Origin: Pseudomonadales bacterium
Lineage (GTDB): Bacteria > Pseudomonadota > Gammaproteobacteria > Pseudomonadales > Halieaceae
DNA length: 64,000 nucleotides
Reading direction: 5' to 3'
Assembly: GCA_024234675.1 (NCBI GenBank)
Contig: JACKNU010000008.1
Location: 1 to 64,000 of the forward strand
The position numbers and the translations under genes were made by a program. Under the pieces are notes generated by a model, which saw only the letters and a program-made list of their open reading frames with translations, did no database searches and was not told where the DNA came from. The first letter of the stretch is position 1. The number at the start of each line of letters is the position of its first letter. This document shows, piece after piece, positions 7,730 through 16,445 of this stretch.

Positions 7730-8536
7730 TCATCCTTTCGGGTTGGTCCTGCCGGGCTCCAGTCCCGCCGGTACCCGGGCTTGCCAGCCAAAGGCCCGTA
7801 GCACCCGCCAGAACGGTTCATCCAGCGCCGCCGCCAGCCGCAAGGGCAGGCCGGTGGACGGGTGCACCAGCTCCAGGGCTACACAGGCCAGCAACAGGCG
7901 ATGGCAGTCGTAGCGGGCCTGGAAAAAACGGTTGTGAACGCCCTTGCCATATTTGGCGTCACCGATAACAGGATAGCCCAGGTGTTTCATATGGCGCCGC
8001 AGCTGGTGCCTGCGCCCCGTCTCCGGCCGCAGCGACACCAGGCAATAGCGGGTTTGGGGATAGCGCTCCACCGCCACCGGTATTTCCACCGTGGCCAGGC
8101 GCCGATAGCGGGTCAGCGCTTGCTGCGGGGAGCGCGGTTGGGACGGGCTGCGGGGGGCGGGGCCACCAGAGGCGGGGCCACCCAAGGCCATGCGGTCGGA
8201 CTCCTCCCGCAGGGGATAATCGATACAGCCGGCCTCGGGGCAGTGGCCGCGCAGCACCGCCAGGTATTCCTTGCCCACGCTGCGGTCGGCAAATTGCGCG
8301 GACAACGCCCGCGCGCTATCGGGGGACAGGCCGAACAGCAGCACCCCCGAGGTGGGTTTGTCCAGGCGGTGCACCGGGTACACCCGCTGACCCAGTTGGT
8401 CTCGCACTTGTTGCAGCGCGAAGCGGGTTTCATGCCGGTCGATGGGACTGCGGTGCACCAGCAGACCGCTGGGCTTGTTGATTGCCACCAGCTGCTCATC
8501 GCGATAGATCACTTCGCAGGTCCCCTGTTGCTCCAT
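7730..8536 (-). CDS. truC: TruC-like RNA pseudouridine synthase
   Basis: About 268 residues from ATG 8536, the start that fits family alignments (MEQQGTCEVIYRDEQLVAINKPSG). The RluA-family catalytic motif is clear: YPVHRLDKPTSGVLLF holds the catalytic Asp, and ETGRRHQLRRHMKHLGYPVIGD is the second conserved block. In E. coli TruC modifies U65 of tRNA-Ile1 and tRNA-Asp. The frame stays open to 8725, but that extra part would run into the divergent cysteine synthase start and has no family match, so I leave it out. An insert rich in Gly/Pro/Ser (around GGPASGGPAPR) is unusual. Confidence 0.8.
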   Translation of the reverse strand: MEQQGTCEVIYRDEQLVAINKPSGLLVHRSPIDRHETRFALQQVRDQLGQRVYPVHRLDKPTSGVLLFGLSPDSARALSAQFADRSVGKEYLAVLRGHCPEAGCIDYPLREESDRMALGGPASGGPAPRSPSQPRSPQQALTRYRRLATVEIPVAVERYPQTRYCLVSLRPETGRRHQLRRHMKHLGYPVIGDAKYGKGVHNRFFQARYDCHRLLLACVALELVHPSTGLPLRLAAALDEPFWRVLRAFGWQARVPAGLEPGRTNPKG

Positions 8537-8716
8537 CGCCGCTCGCATCGCCACTTGTTTCTCCCAGCCCTTGCGGGGACTATAGCCAGCCAGCAGCCCA
8601 TCCACAAACACAGCGGTGGCAATAAGCGCCCCGGTCCAGCCAGCATTTGGTAATTTCGGTGCCAGCGCCGATAATGAACCCATACCGAGCATCACCCAGC
8701 CCAGGAGATTGACCGC

Positions 8717-9721
8717 ATGGCCCACAAGCAGCAGCTGCCGGACGTGATCGGCAACACCCCCCTATTGTACCTGCGCCAGGCCTCGGAGCTGACCGGCTGC
8801 GACATATACGGAAAAGCCGAGTTCATGAACCCCGGCGGCTCGGTCAAGGACCGCACCGCCCTGGGCATCATCCGGGCGGCGGAGCAGGCGGGAGAACTGC
8901 AGCCCGGCGGCGTGATCGTCGAAGGCACCGCGGGCAATACCGGCATCGGCCTCACCCTGGTGGCCAATGCCCTGGGCTACGAGTGCGTCATCGTGATGCC
9001 GCAAAATGCCAGCGAGGAAAAAGTTCGCCAGCTGGAGATGCTGGGAGCGGAGTTGTTGCTGGTCCCCGCCGTGCCCTACAGCGACGCCCACCACTATATT
9101 CACACTGCCGAGCGCATCGCGGCGGGACGGGCCCGGGAAGAATCCCACGGCGCCATCTGGGCGCGCCAGTTCGACAATCTCGCCAACCGCCAGATCCACT
9201 GTGACACCACCGGCCGGGAAATCTGGCAGCAGACCGGCGGCAAGGTCGACGGCTTCATCTGCGCGGTGGGCACCGGCGGCACCCTGGCCGGCGTGGCCCA
9301 GGCCCTGCGGGAACAAAACCCGGCGGTAAAAATAGGCCTGGCCGATCCCATGGGGTCGGCCCTGTACAGTCATTTCCAGGGAACCGGCTTGCAGGCCGAG
9401 GGGGAATCCATCGCCGAGGGCATCGGGGTATCCTTCGTACCGGGCAACCTCGAGGGCCTGGAACTGGATTATGCCTGCCGCATCGACGACGATGACGCAC
9501 TGCCCATGATCTACGACCTGCTGAAAAATGAAGGCATATCGGTGGGCGGTTCGGCCGGCATCAATATCGCCGGGGCGGTGGCCATGGCCCGCGAACTGGG
9601 ACCGGGACACACCATCGTCACCATCCTGTGCGACGCCGGCAGCCGCTACCAGAGCAAGCTGTTCAACCCCGAGTACCTGTGGAAGCGCAAACTGCCCTAC
9701 CCTCACTGGATCGCCAACTGA
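8717..9721 (+). CDS. Cysteine synthase family PLP enzyme
   Basis: A protein of 334 residues from ATG 8717 with CAGGAG upstream. It belongs to the PLP beta-replacement family that makes cysteine from O-acetylserine (or a related acceptor) and sulfide. The PLP lysine lies in NPGGSVKDR, the substrate loop is EGTAGNTGIG, and the phosphate-binding loop is GTGGT. It is closer to CysK-like than CysM-like by its overall motifs and has a C-terminal extension ending in LWKRKLPYPHWI. It is transcribed away from truC. Confidence 0.88.
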   Translation: MAHKQQLPDVIGNTPLLYLRQASELTGCDIYGKAEFMNPGGSVKDRTALGIIRAAEQAGELQPGGVIVEGTAGNTGIGLTLVANALGYECVIVMPQNASEEKVRQLEMLGAELLLVPAVPYSDAHHYIHTAERIAAGRAREESHGAIWARQFDNLANRQIHCDTTGREIWQQTGGKVDGFICAVGTGGTLAGVAQALREQNPAVKIGLADPMGSALYSHFQGTGLQAEGESIAEGIGVSFVPGNLEGLELDYACRIDDDDALPMIYDLLKNEGISVGGSAGINIAGAVAMARELGPGHTIVTILCDAGSRYQSKLFNPEYLWKRKLPYPHWIAN

Positions 9722-9791
9722 CGCAGCCGGTATGATGAGAATGCAGCTGTAGCAGGGTTAGCGACCAATACCAGCCAACAGGAGTGAAACC

Positions 9792-10895
9792 ATGCGCGCC
9801 GGTCACCTTTCATGCCGCACCAGGTGCCTGTTCACACTGGCGGGGCTTGCTGCTGTCCTGCTGGGCGGCTGCACGGTCGTCGGACCGACCGCCATCAGCA
9901 GCGGGCGGCTGGCCTACAACGAGGCGATCACCGTCACCGATAACCAGCAAATGCTGATGGTGCTGGTCCACAACCGCTACGGAGAGCGCGGGCACCTGTT
10001 GAGCGTCGCGAGTGTCACGGCCAATGTCAGCGTGACCACCAGTGCCGGCGTCGAAGCGGGCTTTGGATCCAGCAGCGACTACGCGGGCAACCTGGTGCCC
10101 TTCGCCGGCAGCGTGGTCTACGAGGAAAACCCCACGATTTCCTATATCCCGGTTGTCGGCGAAAAATACCTGCGCCAGCTCACTACGCCCATACCGCTGG
10201 ACATGCTCACCCAATTCACCCGCTCCACCACTGCGCCGGGAGATTTCCTGGTCGCCCTGGTGAACGAGGTGAACGGCATCTACAACCCGGATTTCAACTT
10301 CACCGACCGGGACGATGACCCACGCTTCAGCGAGTTCACCCGGCTCATCACCGAGCTCAGCCGCGACCACCGCCTGCAGTGGGTGGAACGACAGGGGCAC
10401 GAGAACCAGTTCTCCATGGTAATCGACCGGTCGGCCCCCGAACACGCGAGCCAGGTCGCGACACTACTGCGACTGCTGAACCTGCCGCCAGCGATTCAGC
10501 AGCCGGGCAACCTGTTGGTGCTCCCCATTTCCCTGGCGCTGGGTGGCGGTGAGGACGGCGGCGTGGGGTTCAGTACCCGCTCGGTCTGGGACATGGTGGA
10601 AATACTGTCGGCGCGGATCGAGGTCCCACCGGCAGACGAGCGCGACGGTGTCGTCGTCCCCGCACCACCGCCGGGACGTATGGGTAAAGACCTGAACATA
10701 CAGTTCAGCGCTGACAAGCCGGAAACCGCCTATGTTGCGGTGGAATACCGCGACGGCTGGTTCTATATCGACGAGCGCGACATGAAGACCAAGCAGTATT
10801 TCAAGTTGTTGGGCAGCCTGTGGTCCATGGTCATGTCCAATGCCGCGGGCCAGGGCGCCGCGGCGCCAGTGCTGACCGTACCGGTCAGCCGTTAA
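9792..10895 (+). CDS. Exported lipoprotein of unknown function
   Basis: A protein of 367 residues with a lipoprotein signal: Arg-rich start, hydrophobic stretch and lipobox LLGGC at about residues 23-27, preceded by CAGGAG. The body is soluble and acidic. Notable blocks are YNEAITVTDNQQMLMVLVHNRYGER early on and YIDERDMKTKQYFKLLGSLWSMV near the end. I do not recognise a named family. It is followed 18 bp later by an SDR gene on the same strand, but the two need not be functionally linked. Confidence 0.75.
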   Translation: MRAGHLSCRTRCLFTLAGLAAVLLGGCTVVGPTAISSGRLAYNEAITVTDNQQMLMVLVHNRYGERGHLLSVASVTANVSVTTSAGVEAGFGSSSDYAGNLVPFAGSVVYEENPTISYIPVVGEKYLRQLTTPIPLDMLTQFTRSTTAPGDFLVALVNEVNGIYNPDFNFTDRDDDPRFSEFTRLITELSRDHRLQWVERQGHENQFSMVIDRSAPEHASQVATLLRLLNLPPAIQQPGNLLVLPISLALGGGEDGGVGFSTRSVWDMVEILSARIEVPPADERDGVVVPAPPPGRMGKDLNIQFSADKPETAYVAVEYRDGWFYIDERDMKTKQYFKLLGSLWSMVMSNAAGQGAAAPVLTVPVSR

Positions 10896-10913
10896 CGAGG
10901 GAGAGTTATCGCC

Positions 10914-11828
10914 ATGTATGCCAACAGGGGTTTTACCGAGAAGGATGTGCCCGACCAGGGCGGCCGGACCATCGTTATCACCGGCGCCAACACCGGTCTC
11001 GGCTATGAGGCGGCCAGGGTACTGGCAGGGAAAAATGCGCGGGTAATCATAGCGTGCCGCTCGCCGCATAAGGCCCAGGCGGCCATCGAACGCATCCTGG
11101 CGCTGCATCCCGAAGCGGAAGTGGCGCCGCTGGAGCTGGACCTGTCCAGCCTGGCGTCGGTCCGCGAGGCCGCCGCGCAGCTGGGACGGGAACAGCGGCT
11201 GGATGTGCTGATCAACAACGCCGGCATTATGGTGCCGCCCTACGAGCTCACCGCCGATGGCTTCGAGTCCCAGTTCGGCGTCAACCACCTGGGCCCCTTC
11301 GCCTTTACCGGTTTGCTGCTGGACAAGATCCGGGCCACGCCCGGTGCGCGCATCGTCAGTACCTCAAGTATCGCCCACAAGCGGGGCAAAATTCATTTCG
11401 ACGATATCAATGCCGAACGGGGCTACAACGCCATCCCCCGCTACGCCCAGAGCAAGCTGGCCAACCTGTATTTTGCCTACGAGTTACAGCGCCGGCTCGA
11501 GGCGACGGGCGACCCTACACTCTCCGTGGCTGCCCACCCGGGCATCGCCGATACCGAACTGTCGCGCTACCTGCCCAGGAGCCTGATGCTGATGGCACCG
11601 GTGTTCCGCCCGCTATTCAACTCCCCGGCCCAGGGCGCCTGGCCCACCCTGGCGGCAGCCAGCATGGAGGGCGTCAAGGGCGGGGAATACTATGGCCCGA
11701 GCAAGCGCGGTGAAACCGCCGGGCCGGCCGTGCGGGTCAAATCCACGCGCCGCAGCCACGACCCGGAGGCGGCCAGGCGCTTGTGGGAGCTGTCCATTGA
11801 GATGACCGGAGTGGACCCGGGAATCTAG
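10914..11828 (+). CDS. Short-chain dehydrogenase, retinol-dehydrogenase-like
   Basis: A protein of 304 residues from ATG 10914 after GAGGGAGAG. It is a classical SDR that uses NAD(P)H: TGANTGLG cofactor loop, NNAG strand, catalytic Ser in STSSIAHKRG and Tyr/Lys in YAQSK. The length and the sequence after the active site (the AHPGIADTELSRY block) match the WW-oxidoreductase/retinol dehydrogenase-like subgroup found widely in bacteria. Substrate cannot be told. Confidence 0.88.
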   Translation: MYANRGFTEKDVPDQGGRTIVITGANTGLGYEAARVLAGKNARVIIACRSPHKAQAAIERILALHPEAEVAPLELDLSSLASVREAAAQLGREQRLDVLINNAGIMVPPYELTADGFESQFGVNHLGPFAFTGLLLDKIRATPGARIVSTSSIAHKRGKIHFDDINAERGYNAIPRYAQSKLANLYFAYELQRRLEATGDPTLSVAAHPGIADTELSRYLPRSLMLMAPVFRPLFNSPAQGAWPTLAAASMEGVKGGEYYGPSKRGETAGPAVRVKSTRRSHDPEAARRLWELSIEMTGVDPGI

Positions 11829-11840
11829 CACCCAGCGGCT

Positions 11841-12122
11841 TCAGCTGATGCGGCGCAGGCGCCTGGCTGTGACGGTAAAGCGCCAGCTGCCAAACAGCAT
11901 GGTCAGGATGCCAATCGGTATGCAGGCCAGGCCCACCCATTCCAGCCAGGTGCTCTGGGAGAAGTGCAGCAGCGTGGCACCCGCCAGGACCAGGGCAACC
12001 CCCGAGCGCAGGTAGGCCAGCAGGGTGCGCTCATTTGCCAGGCGGGTCCGGTCCAGGGCGAGGTGATCGCGGACGATCATCTCCTCGGGCCGAAGTCCCT
12101 CGTATGGATTGCGCTCGTGCAC
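11841..12122 (-). CDS. DUF202-family membrane protein
   Basis: About 93 residues with the DUF202 signature LALDRTRLANERTLLAYLRSG followed by two transmembrane helices. Function of the family is unknown. I start at GTG 12122 (GTG 12125 is equally possible), which has AGGGG a few bases upstream; the longer reading frame back to 12269 would overlap the start of dusA on the other strand and has no family match. Confidence 0.8.
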   Translation of the reverse strand: MHERNPYEGLRPEEMIVRDHLALDRTRLANERTLLAYLRSGVALVLAGATLLHFSQSTWLEWVGLACIPIGILTMLFGSWRFTVTARRLRRIS

Positions 12123-12234
12123 CACTGCCCCTGTAAACTGTCCGGTCGCGTCCCGCGGCAACAATCCTGCCCGGGCCTCGACACCCCGCCGATTTTTCCT
12201 AATACTAGGCCTTTTTTGCCGGAATTTCCTTTCT

Positions 12235-13227
12235 TTGACTATCAACAGGCTGTTTTCAATCGCCCCCATGATGGACTGGTCGGATCATCACTGCCGCTAT
12301 TTCTGGCGGCTGTTGACCCGCCAGGCCCTGCTCTATACGGAAATGGTCACCACCGGGGCGCTGATCCACGGCGACCGGGAGCGATTCCTGCATTTCAACC
12401 CCGAGGAGCACCCGGTGGCCCTGCAGCTGGGGGGCAGCGAGCCGGCAGACCTGGCCCGCTGCGCGCGCTGGGCCCGGGACTGGGGCTACGACGAGGTCAA
12501 CCTGAACTGCGGCTGCCCCTCGGACCGGGTACAGTCGGGGATGTTCGGTGCCTGCCTGATGGGACAACCGGCCCTGGTCGCCGATTGCGTCAGGGCCATG
12601 CGCGACGCCTGCGATATTCCGGTTACCGTCAAGCACCGCATCGGCATCGATCACATGGAATCCTATGACGAACTGGTGGATTTCGTGGCCACGGTGGCCG
12701 AGGCGGGTTGTGAGGTGTTCATCGTCCACGCCCGCAAGGCCTGGCTGCAGGGCCTGTCGCCCAGGGAAAACCGGGAGATTCCACCGCTGAACTACGCCTG
12801 GGTATACCAGCTCAAGCGCGACCTGCCGCAACTGAGCATCGTCATCAACGGCGGTATCCAGACCCTGGGGCAGTGCCGCGAGCACCTGCAGCAGGTGGAC
12901 GGGGTGATGCTGGGCCGCGAGGCCTACCAGAATCCCTGGCTGCTGGCGGAGGTGGACACACAGCTGTACGGCATGGACAAGCCCGCCGCGAGCCGCGATG
13001 ATGTGATCGTCGCCCTGCTGCCCTATGTGGAACAACAGCTGGCCGCGGGTGCCCACCTGAACCACATCACCCGGCACATACTGGGCCTGTACCAGGGCGT
13101 GCCCGGGGCCCGGAAATTCAGGCGCTACCTCAGTGAGAACGCGTACAAGAAAACCGCCGGACCGGAAGTCCTCGCCGCCGCATGGCAGCAGGTCACTGGC
13201 CTGGCCGAGGCGCCGGCCCGGGCGTAA
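12235..13227 (+). CDS. dusA: tRNA-dihydrouridine synthase A
   Basis: About 330 residues, the normal DusA length, if translation starts at TTG 12235; no ATG lies upstream near the conserved N-terminus (INRLFSIAPMMDWSDHH). It reduces U20/U20a in tRNA with FMN and NADPH. The FMN-binding start APMMDW, the YTEMVTTGA and LQLGGSEP blocks, the catalytic Cys in NLNCGCPSDRVQSGMFGAC, and KHRIGID are all present. It heads a run with tal (13 bp downstream) and a TerB-like gene. Confidence 0.92.
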   Translation: MTINRLFSIAPMMDWSDHHCRYFWRLLTRQALLYTEMVTTGALIHGDRERFLHFNPEEHPVALQLGGSEPADLARCARWARDWGYDEVNLNCGCPSDRVQSGMFGACLMGQPALVADCVRAMRDACDIPVTVKHRIGIDHMESYDELVDFVATVAEAGCEVFIVHARKAWLQGLSPRENREIPPLNYAWVYQLKRDLPQLSIVINGGIQTLGQCREHLQQVDGVMLGREAYQNPWLLAEVDTQLYGMDKPAASRDDVIVALLPYVEQQLAAGAHLNHITRHILGLYQGVPGARKFRRYLSENAYKKTAGPEVLAAAWQQVTGLAEAPARA

Positions 13228-13240
13228 AGGAGAACCAAGC

Positions 13241-14191
13241 ATGAGTAAACTCGAACAGCTCAAGACCATGACCGATGTGGTGGCCGACACCGGCGATATC
13301 GAAGCCATCAAGCGCTTTCACCCGCAGGATGCCACCACCAACCCGTCGCTGCTGCTGAAAGCCGCCGCCCTGCCCCACTACGCCAGCCTGCTGGACGCGG
13401 CGCGCGACTGGGCCAGCGCGCAGGGCGGCACCGACCGGGAACAACTGGCGAACTGCTGCGACCGTTTCGCGGTGGACGTGGGGCGCGAGATACTCGCCAT
13501 CGTGCCGGGACGGATTTCCACCGAGGTGGACGCCCGCCTGTCATTCGACACGGACGCGACCATGGAACGGGCGCGCAAGTTGATCGGTATGTATGAAGCG
13601 GCCGGCATCGGCCGCGAACGCATCCTGATCAAGACCGCCTCCACATGGGAGGGCATACGCGCCGCCGAACAACTGGAGCGGGAGGGCATCAACTGCAACC
13701 TGACCCTGCTGTTCGGATTCAGCCAGGCAGCTGCCTGCGCCGACGCCGGCGTGTTTCTGATCTCGCCATTCGTGGGCCGCATCCTGGACTGGTACAAGGC
13801 CAATACCGACAAGATCATCGCCAGCCCCGCGGACGATCCGGGCGTGCAGTCGGTTACCCGTATCTACAACTACTACAAGCAGCACGGCTATGGCACCGTG
13901 GTGATGGGCGCCAGTTTTCGCAACGCCGGCGAGATCGAGGCCCTGGCGGGCTGCGACCGACTCACCATCAGCCCGGCACTGCTCGAGGAACTGGCCGCGG
14001 ATACAGGGGAGCTGCCCCGGCGGCTGGATCCCCGGACCGCCCGCTCCGCCGAGCCCCGCTGCAGCCCGGAGGAATCGGCCTTCCGCTATGAGCTCAACGC
14101 CGACGCCATGGCCACGGAGAAGCTGGCCGAGGGCATCCGCAACTTCGTGGCCGACCAGCTCAGGTTGGAAAAGTTGATCAGCGCATCATGA
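13241..14191 (+). CDS. tal: Transaldolase
   Basis: A protein of 316 residues from ATG 13241 with AAAGGAG upstream. It transfers dihydroxyacetone between sugar phosphates in the pentose phosphate pathway. The start MSKLEQLKTMTDVVADTGD, the DATTNPSL block, the Schiff-base Lys in ILIKTASTWEG (about residue 131) and LLFGFSQA are those of TalB-type enzymes. Its stop codon overlaps the start of the next gene (ATGA), so the two are translationally coupled. Confidence 0.96.
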   Translation: MSKLEQLKTMTDVVADTGDIEAIKRFHPQDATTNPSLLLKAAALPHYASLLDAARDWASAQGGTDREQLANCCDRFAVDVGREILAIVPGRISTEVDARLSFDTDATMERARKLIGMYEAAGIGRERILIKTASTWEGIRAAEQLEREGINCNLTLLFGFSQAAACADAGVFLISPFVGRILDWYKANTDKIIASPADDPGVQSVTRIYNYYKQHGYGTVVMGASFRNAGEIEALAGCDRLTISPALLEELAADTGELPRRLDPRTARSAEPRCSPEESAFRYELNADAMATEKLAEGIRNFVADQLRLEKLISAS

Positions 14192-14628
14192 TTGCCGCGC
14201 TCAGGAAATTGTTCGAGGCACCGACGCAGGAAAGCGAGGCGGACCGGCAGCAACGCACGCGGCTGGCCGCGGCCGCACTGCTGATAGAGACCGCCAGGGC
14301 CGACTTCACGCAGGAGGCCAGCGAGCAGGCGGCCCTGGAGCACCTGCTCACCAGCAGCCTGCAACTGGAGCCGGCCGCAGTGCGCGAGCTGCTGGAGGCG
14401 GCTTCGAGCCGGCTGGACGAGTCCACCTCACTGTACGAGTTCACCCGGGTAATCAACGATTACTACAGCGCGGCGCAAAAACTGGAGTTGATCGGCGCCA
14501 TGTGGCGCGTGGCTTACGCCGACGGGGATCTGGACAAGTACGAGGAATACCTGATCAGGCAGGTGGCGGAACTGACTTACGTACCCCACGCGGAGTACAT
14601 TCGCGCCAAGCTGGAGGCCGGGTCCTGA
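14188..14628 (+). CDS. TerB/DjlA-like acidic helical protein
   Basis: A protein of 146 residues overlapping the tal stop by 4 bp. It is all-helical and acidic, with the TerB-domain pattern of repeated acidic turns: AAALLIETARADF early and MWRVAYADGDLDKYEEYLIRQVA late. The family is named after tellurite resistance but most members are of unknown role and bind metal or membrane partners. Nothing else here suggests tellurite resistance. Confidence 0.8.
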   Translation: MIAALRKLFEAPTQESEADRQQRTRLAAAALLIETARADFTQEASEQAALEHLLTSSLQLEPAAVRELLEAASSRLDESTSLYEFTRVINDYYSAAQKLELIGAMWRVAYADGDLDKYEEYLIRQVAELTYVPHAEYIRAKLEAGS

Positions 14629-14634
14629 AGGGAA

Positions 14635-15117
14635 TCAGCCGCCCTCCAGGGCCGCCAGCAGGTCCCTGAAACGCGCCCTGTTGGTCGCGTTGAGACCCAT
14701 CAATATCCTGTGGGCCTCGATGACCTTGCGCCTGGTCTCTTCCTCACTGCCCGGGACCATCGGCACCGCCGCCACATCGTCCGGATTGTCGCAGACCTCC
14801 TCGTGCAATTCGAACAGGCGCTGGAAGCCCATGCTTTTCACCAGTCGATTGATACCGGCGTTGCATGAGTAGATGGCGGGCTGGAAGCCAAACCGTTCCT
14901 TCACAGTGAGCGCCAGCTTGGCCAGTAAACCCAGGGTGGTGCTGTCCAGGCCCTCGGCATCGCACAGGTCTACCCAGACGCTGTAAAACGCCGGGTCCTG
15001 GTACATGGTTTCAAAATAGTCGTCGATGGTGGTGCACAGGGTGAGGCGCACGTCGCCTTCGAAGCGGATAACGTAGGCGCCGTCATGGCTCGCTGCCAGT
15101 ACCTTGCCATCGCTCAT
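14635..15117 (-). CDS. STAS-domain anti-sigma factor antagonist (HsbA-like)
   Basis: A protein of 160 residues from ATG 15117. The STAS fold is visible: IRFEGDVRLTLC strand, and VDLCDAEGLDSTTLGLLAKL, in which the Ser after Asp is the site usually phosphorylated by an anti-sigma kinase. A helical C-terminal tail follows. It starts 1 bp after the upstream phosphatase gene stops, giving a partner-switching pair as in the Pseudomonas HsbR-HsbA system; the matching kinase gene or domain is not seen in this window. Confidence 0.82.
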   Translation of the reverse strand: MSDGKVLAASHDGAYVIRFEGDVRLTLCTTIDDYFETMYQDPAFYSVWVDLCDAEGLDSTTLGLLAKLALTVKERFGFQPAIYSCNAGINRLVKSMGFQRLFELHEEVCDNPDDVAAVPMVPGSEEETRRKVIEAHRILMGLNATNRARFRDLLAALEGG

Positions 15118-15118
15118 G

Positions 15119-16300
15119 TCAGGCCCGCTTGCTGATGAACAGGGCGGCGATGTCATCGGGCGCCGTTTCGACCCGGTCCAGGCCCAGGCGCGTGACCAGT
15201 TCCTCGGGCGATTCGGCCGTCTGCTCGAACACTTCCAGGAAATACTTTTCTTTCTCCACCAGGTTCCTGGGCGGCAGGATCTCCAGGATACCGTCGGAAA
15301 ACAGCGCCAGCATAAAACTGTCCGGCAGGTTTATCATGCGCTCCTCATAGACTGCATCGTCCATGATGCCCACGGCGCTGCCCTCACCGCCTAGGTAGCG
15401 CGCGCCCGCGGACGACACCAGCACCGGCTGCGGCAAATGCCCCGCCACGCTGTAACGCAGGGTATTGCGTTCCATATCCAGTACGCCCACCACCATGGTG
15501 GCGAACTTGCCCACACCCAGCCCCAGCAACTCCTTGTTGGCGTGCCGGAGCATGCCCACGGGGCTCAGCACGGTATCGTCGTGCAGGCGCAGGAAGTCCG
15601 AGCGCTTGCGCGCGAACAGGTTTTTGAGCAGTACCGTGGCGAACGCGGAGGAGCTGCCATGGCCCGAGACATCGGCCATGAAAAACGTGACGTACTGCTC
15701 GGCCACGGTGAAGTAGTCGGTAAAGTCACCGCTGAGGTAGAGCGAGGGAATGACGGTGTGGCTTATGACGTAGTCATCGATCACCAGCGGCGTGGTCGGC
15801 AGCATGCGCAACTGCACCTGCCGGCCGGCCTGCTGGTCCTGTTCCAGTACCTTCACCGTGGCCCGCAATTCGTTGTTGGCGGCTTCCAGGCGGCGCTGTG
15901 ACTCGCGCAACTCCCGGCGCATGCGACGCTGGCGCACGCAGCGCTCGATGGACTTGGCCAGCGCTTCCGTGTCCTCCACCGGGCGCACGAAAAAATCCGC
16001 CACGCCCAGGCGCAGGGCGGTCATCATGCGCTCGGCATCGACGCTATCGCTCAGCATGATGGCGGGCACCTGCACCTTCATGTCGCGCAGGAAGGGACGC
16101 GCCTCGCTCCAGGAAAAATCCTTCAGGTCCAGTTCGCACAGCACCACGTCGTAACCGCTGTCGGCTCCCAGCTGGAACTCGGTGTTCAGGATATCCGTGA
16201 TCACCGTAGTATCGTAGCCCACCGACGCGACCTGTCCAGCCAACGCCTCGGCCCGGGCCGGGTCGTCGTCGATAATCAGCACATTTCCTTTCGCGGCCAT
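15119..16300 (-). CDS. Response-regulator / PP2C (SpoIIE) phosphatase with degenerate receiver
   Basis: A protein of 393 residues from ATG 16300. Order: receiver domain (about 5-120), coiled-coil linker (about 125-160, QRRMRRELRESQRRLEAAN), PP2C/SpoIIE phosphatase (about 175-390, with FFMADVSGHGSS, YSVAGHLPQP and LFSDGILEI). Phosphatases of this kind dephosphorylate the STAS antagonist encoded next door. In the receiver the acid pocket (DDD at 11-13) is kept, but the phospho-acceptor position reads Glu 56 (DVVLCELDL) and the conserved Lys-Pro reads Arg-Pro at 106-107. The N-terminal extension in the open frame upstream of 16300 has no domain character. Confidence 0.85.
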   Translation of the reverse strand: MAAKGNVLIIDDDPARAEALAGQVASVGYDTTVITDILNTEFQLGADSGYDVVLCELDLKDFSWSEARPFLRDMKVQVPAIMLSDSVDAERMMTALRLGVADFFVRPVEDTEALAKSIERCVRQRRMRRELRESQRRLEAANNELRATVKVLEQDQQAGRQVQLRMLPTTPLVIDDYVISHTVIPSLYLSGDFTDYFTVAEQYVTFFMADVSGHGSSSAFATVLLKNLFARKRSDFLRLHDDTVLSPVGMLRHANKELLGLGVGKFATMVVGVLDMERNTLRYSVAGHLPQPVLVSSAGARYLGGEGSAVGIMDDAVYEERMINLPDSFMLALFSDGILEILPPRNLVEKEKYFLEVFEQTAESPEELVTRLGLDRVETAPDDIAALFISKRA

Positions 16301-16445
16301 CAGCAGTAACTTTGGCGGGCAATTCGCGGTGACACTACGCCCATAGCCGATCCCAGGCAACCGCGCAGCCGCGCCTTTGGGCAGCATTTCACAGATTTGG
16401 GGCACCCGCTGGCAACTTCGCGGACGCACAGCAGCAAGGGGAGCT

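Noticed and set aside
8537..8725. N-terminal extension of the truC-like gene with a hydrophobic stretch
   Set aside because: It overlaps the divergent cysteine synthase start and ribosome site and has no family counterpart; treated as intergenic.
14188..14628. Tellurite-resistance role for the TerB-like gene
   Set aside because: No terC/terD/terZ genes nearby; the name is only a family label.
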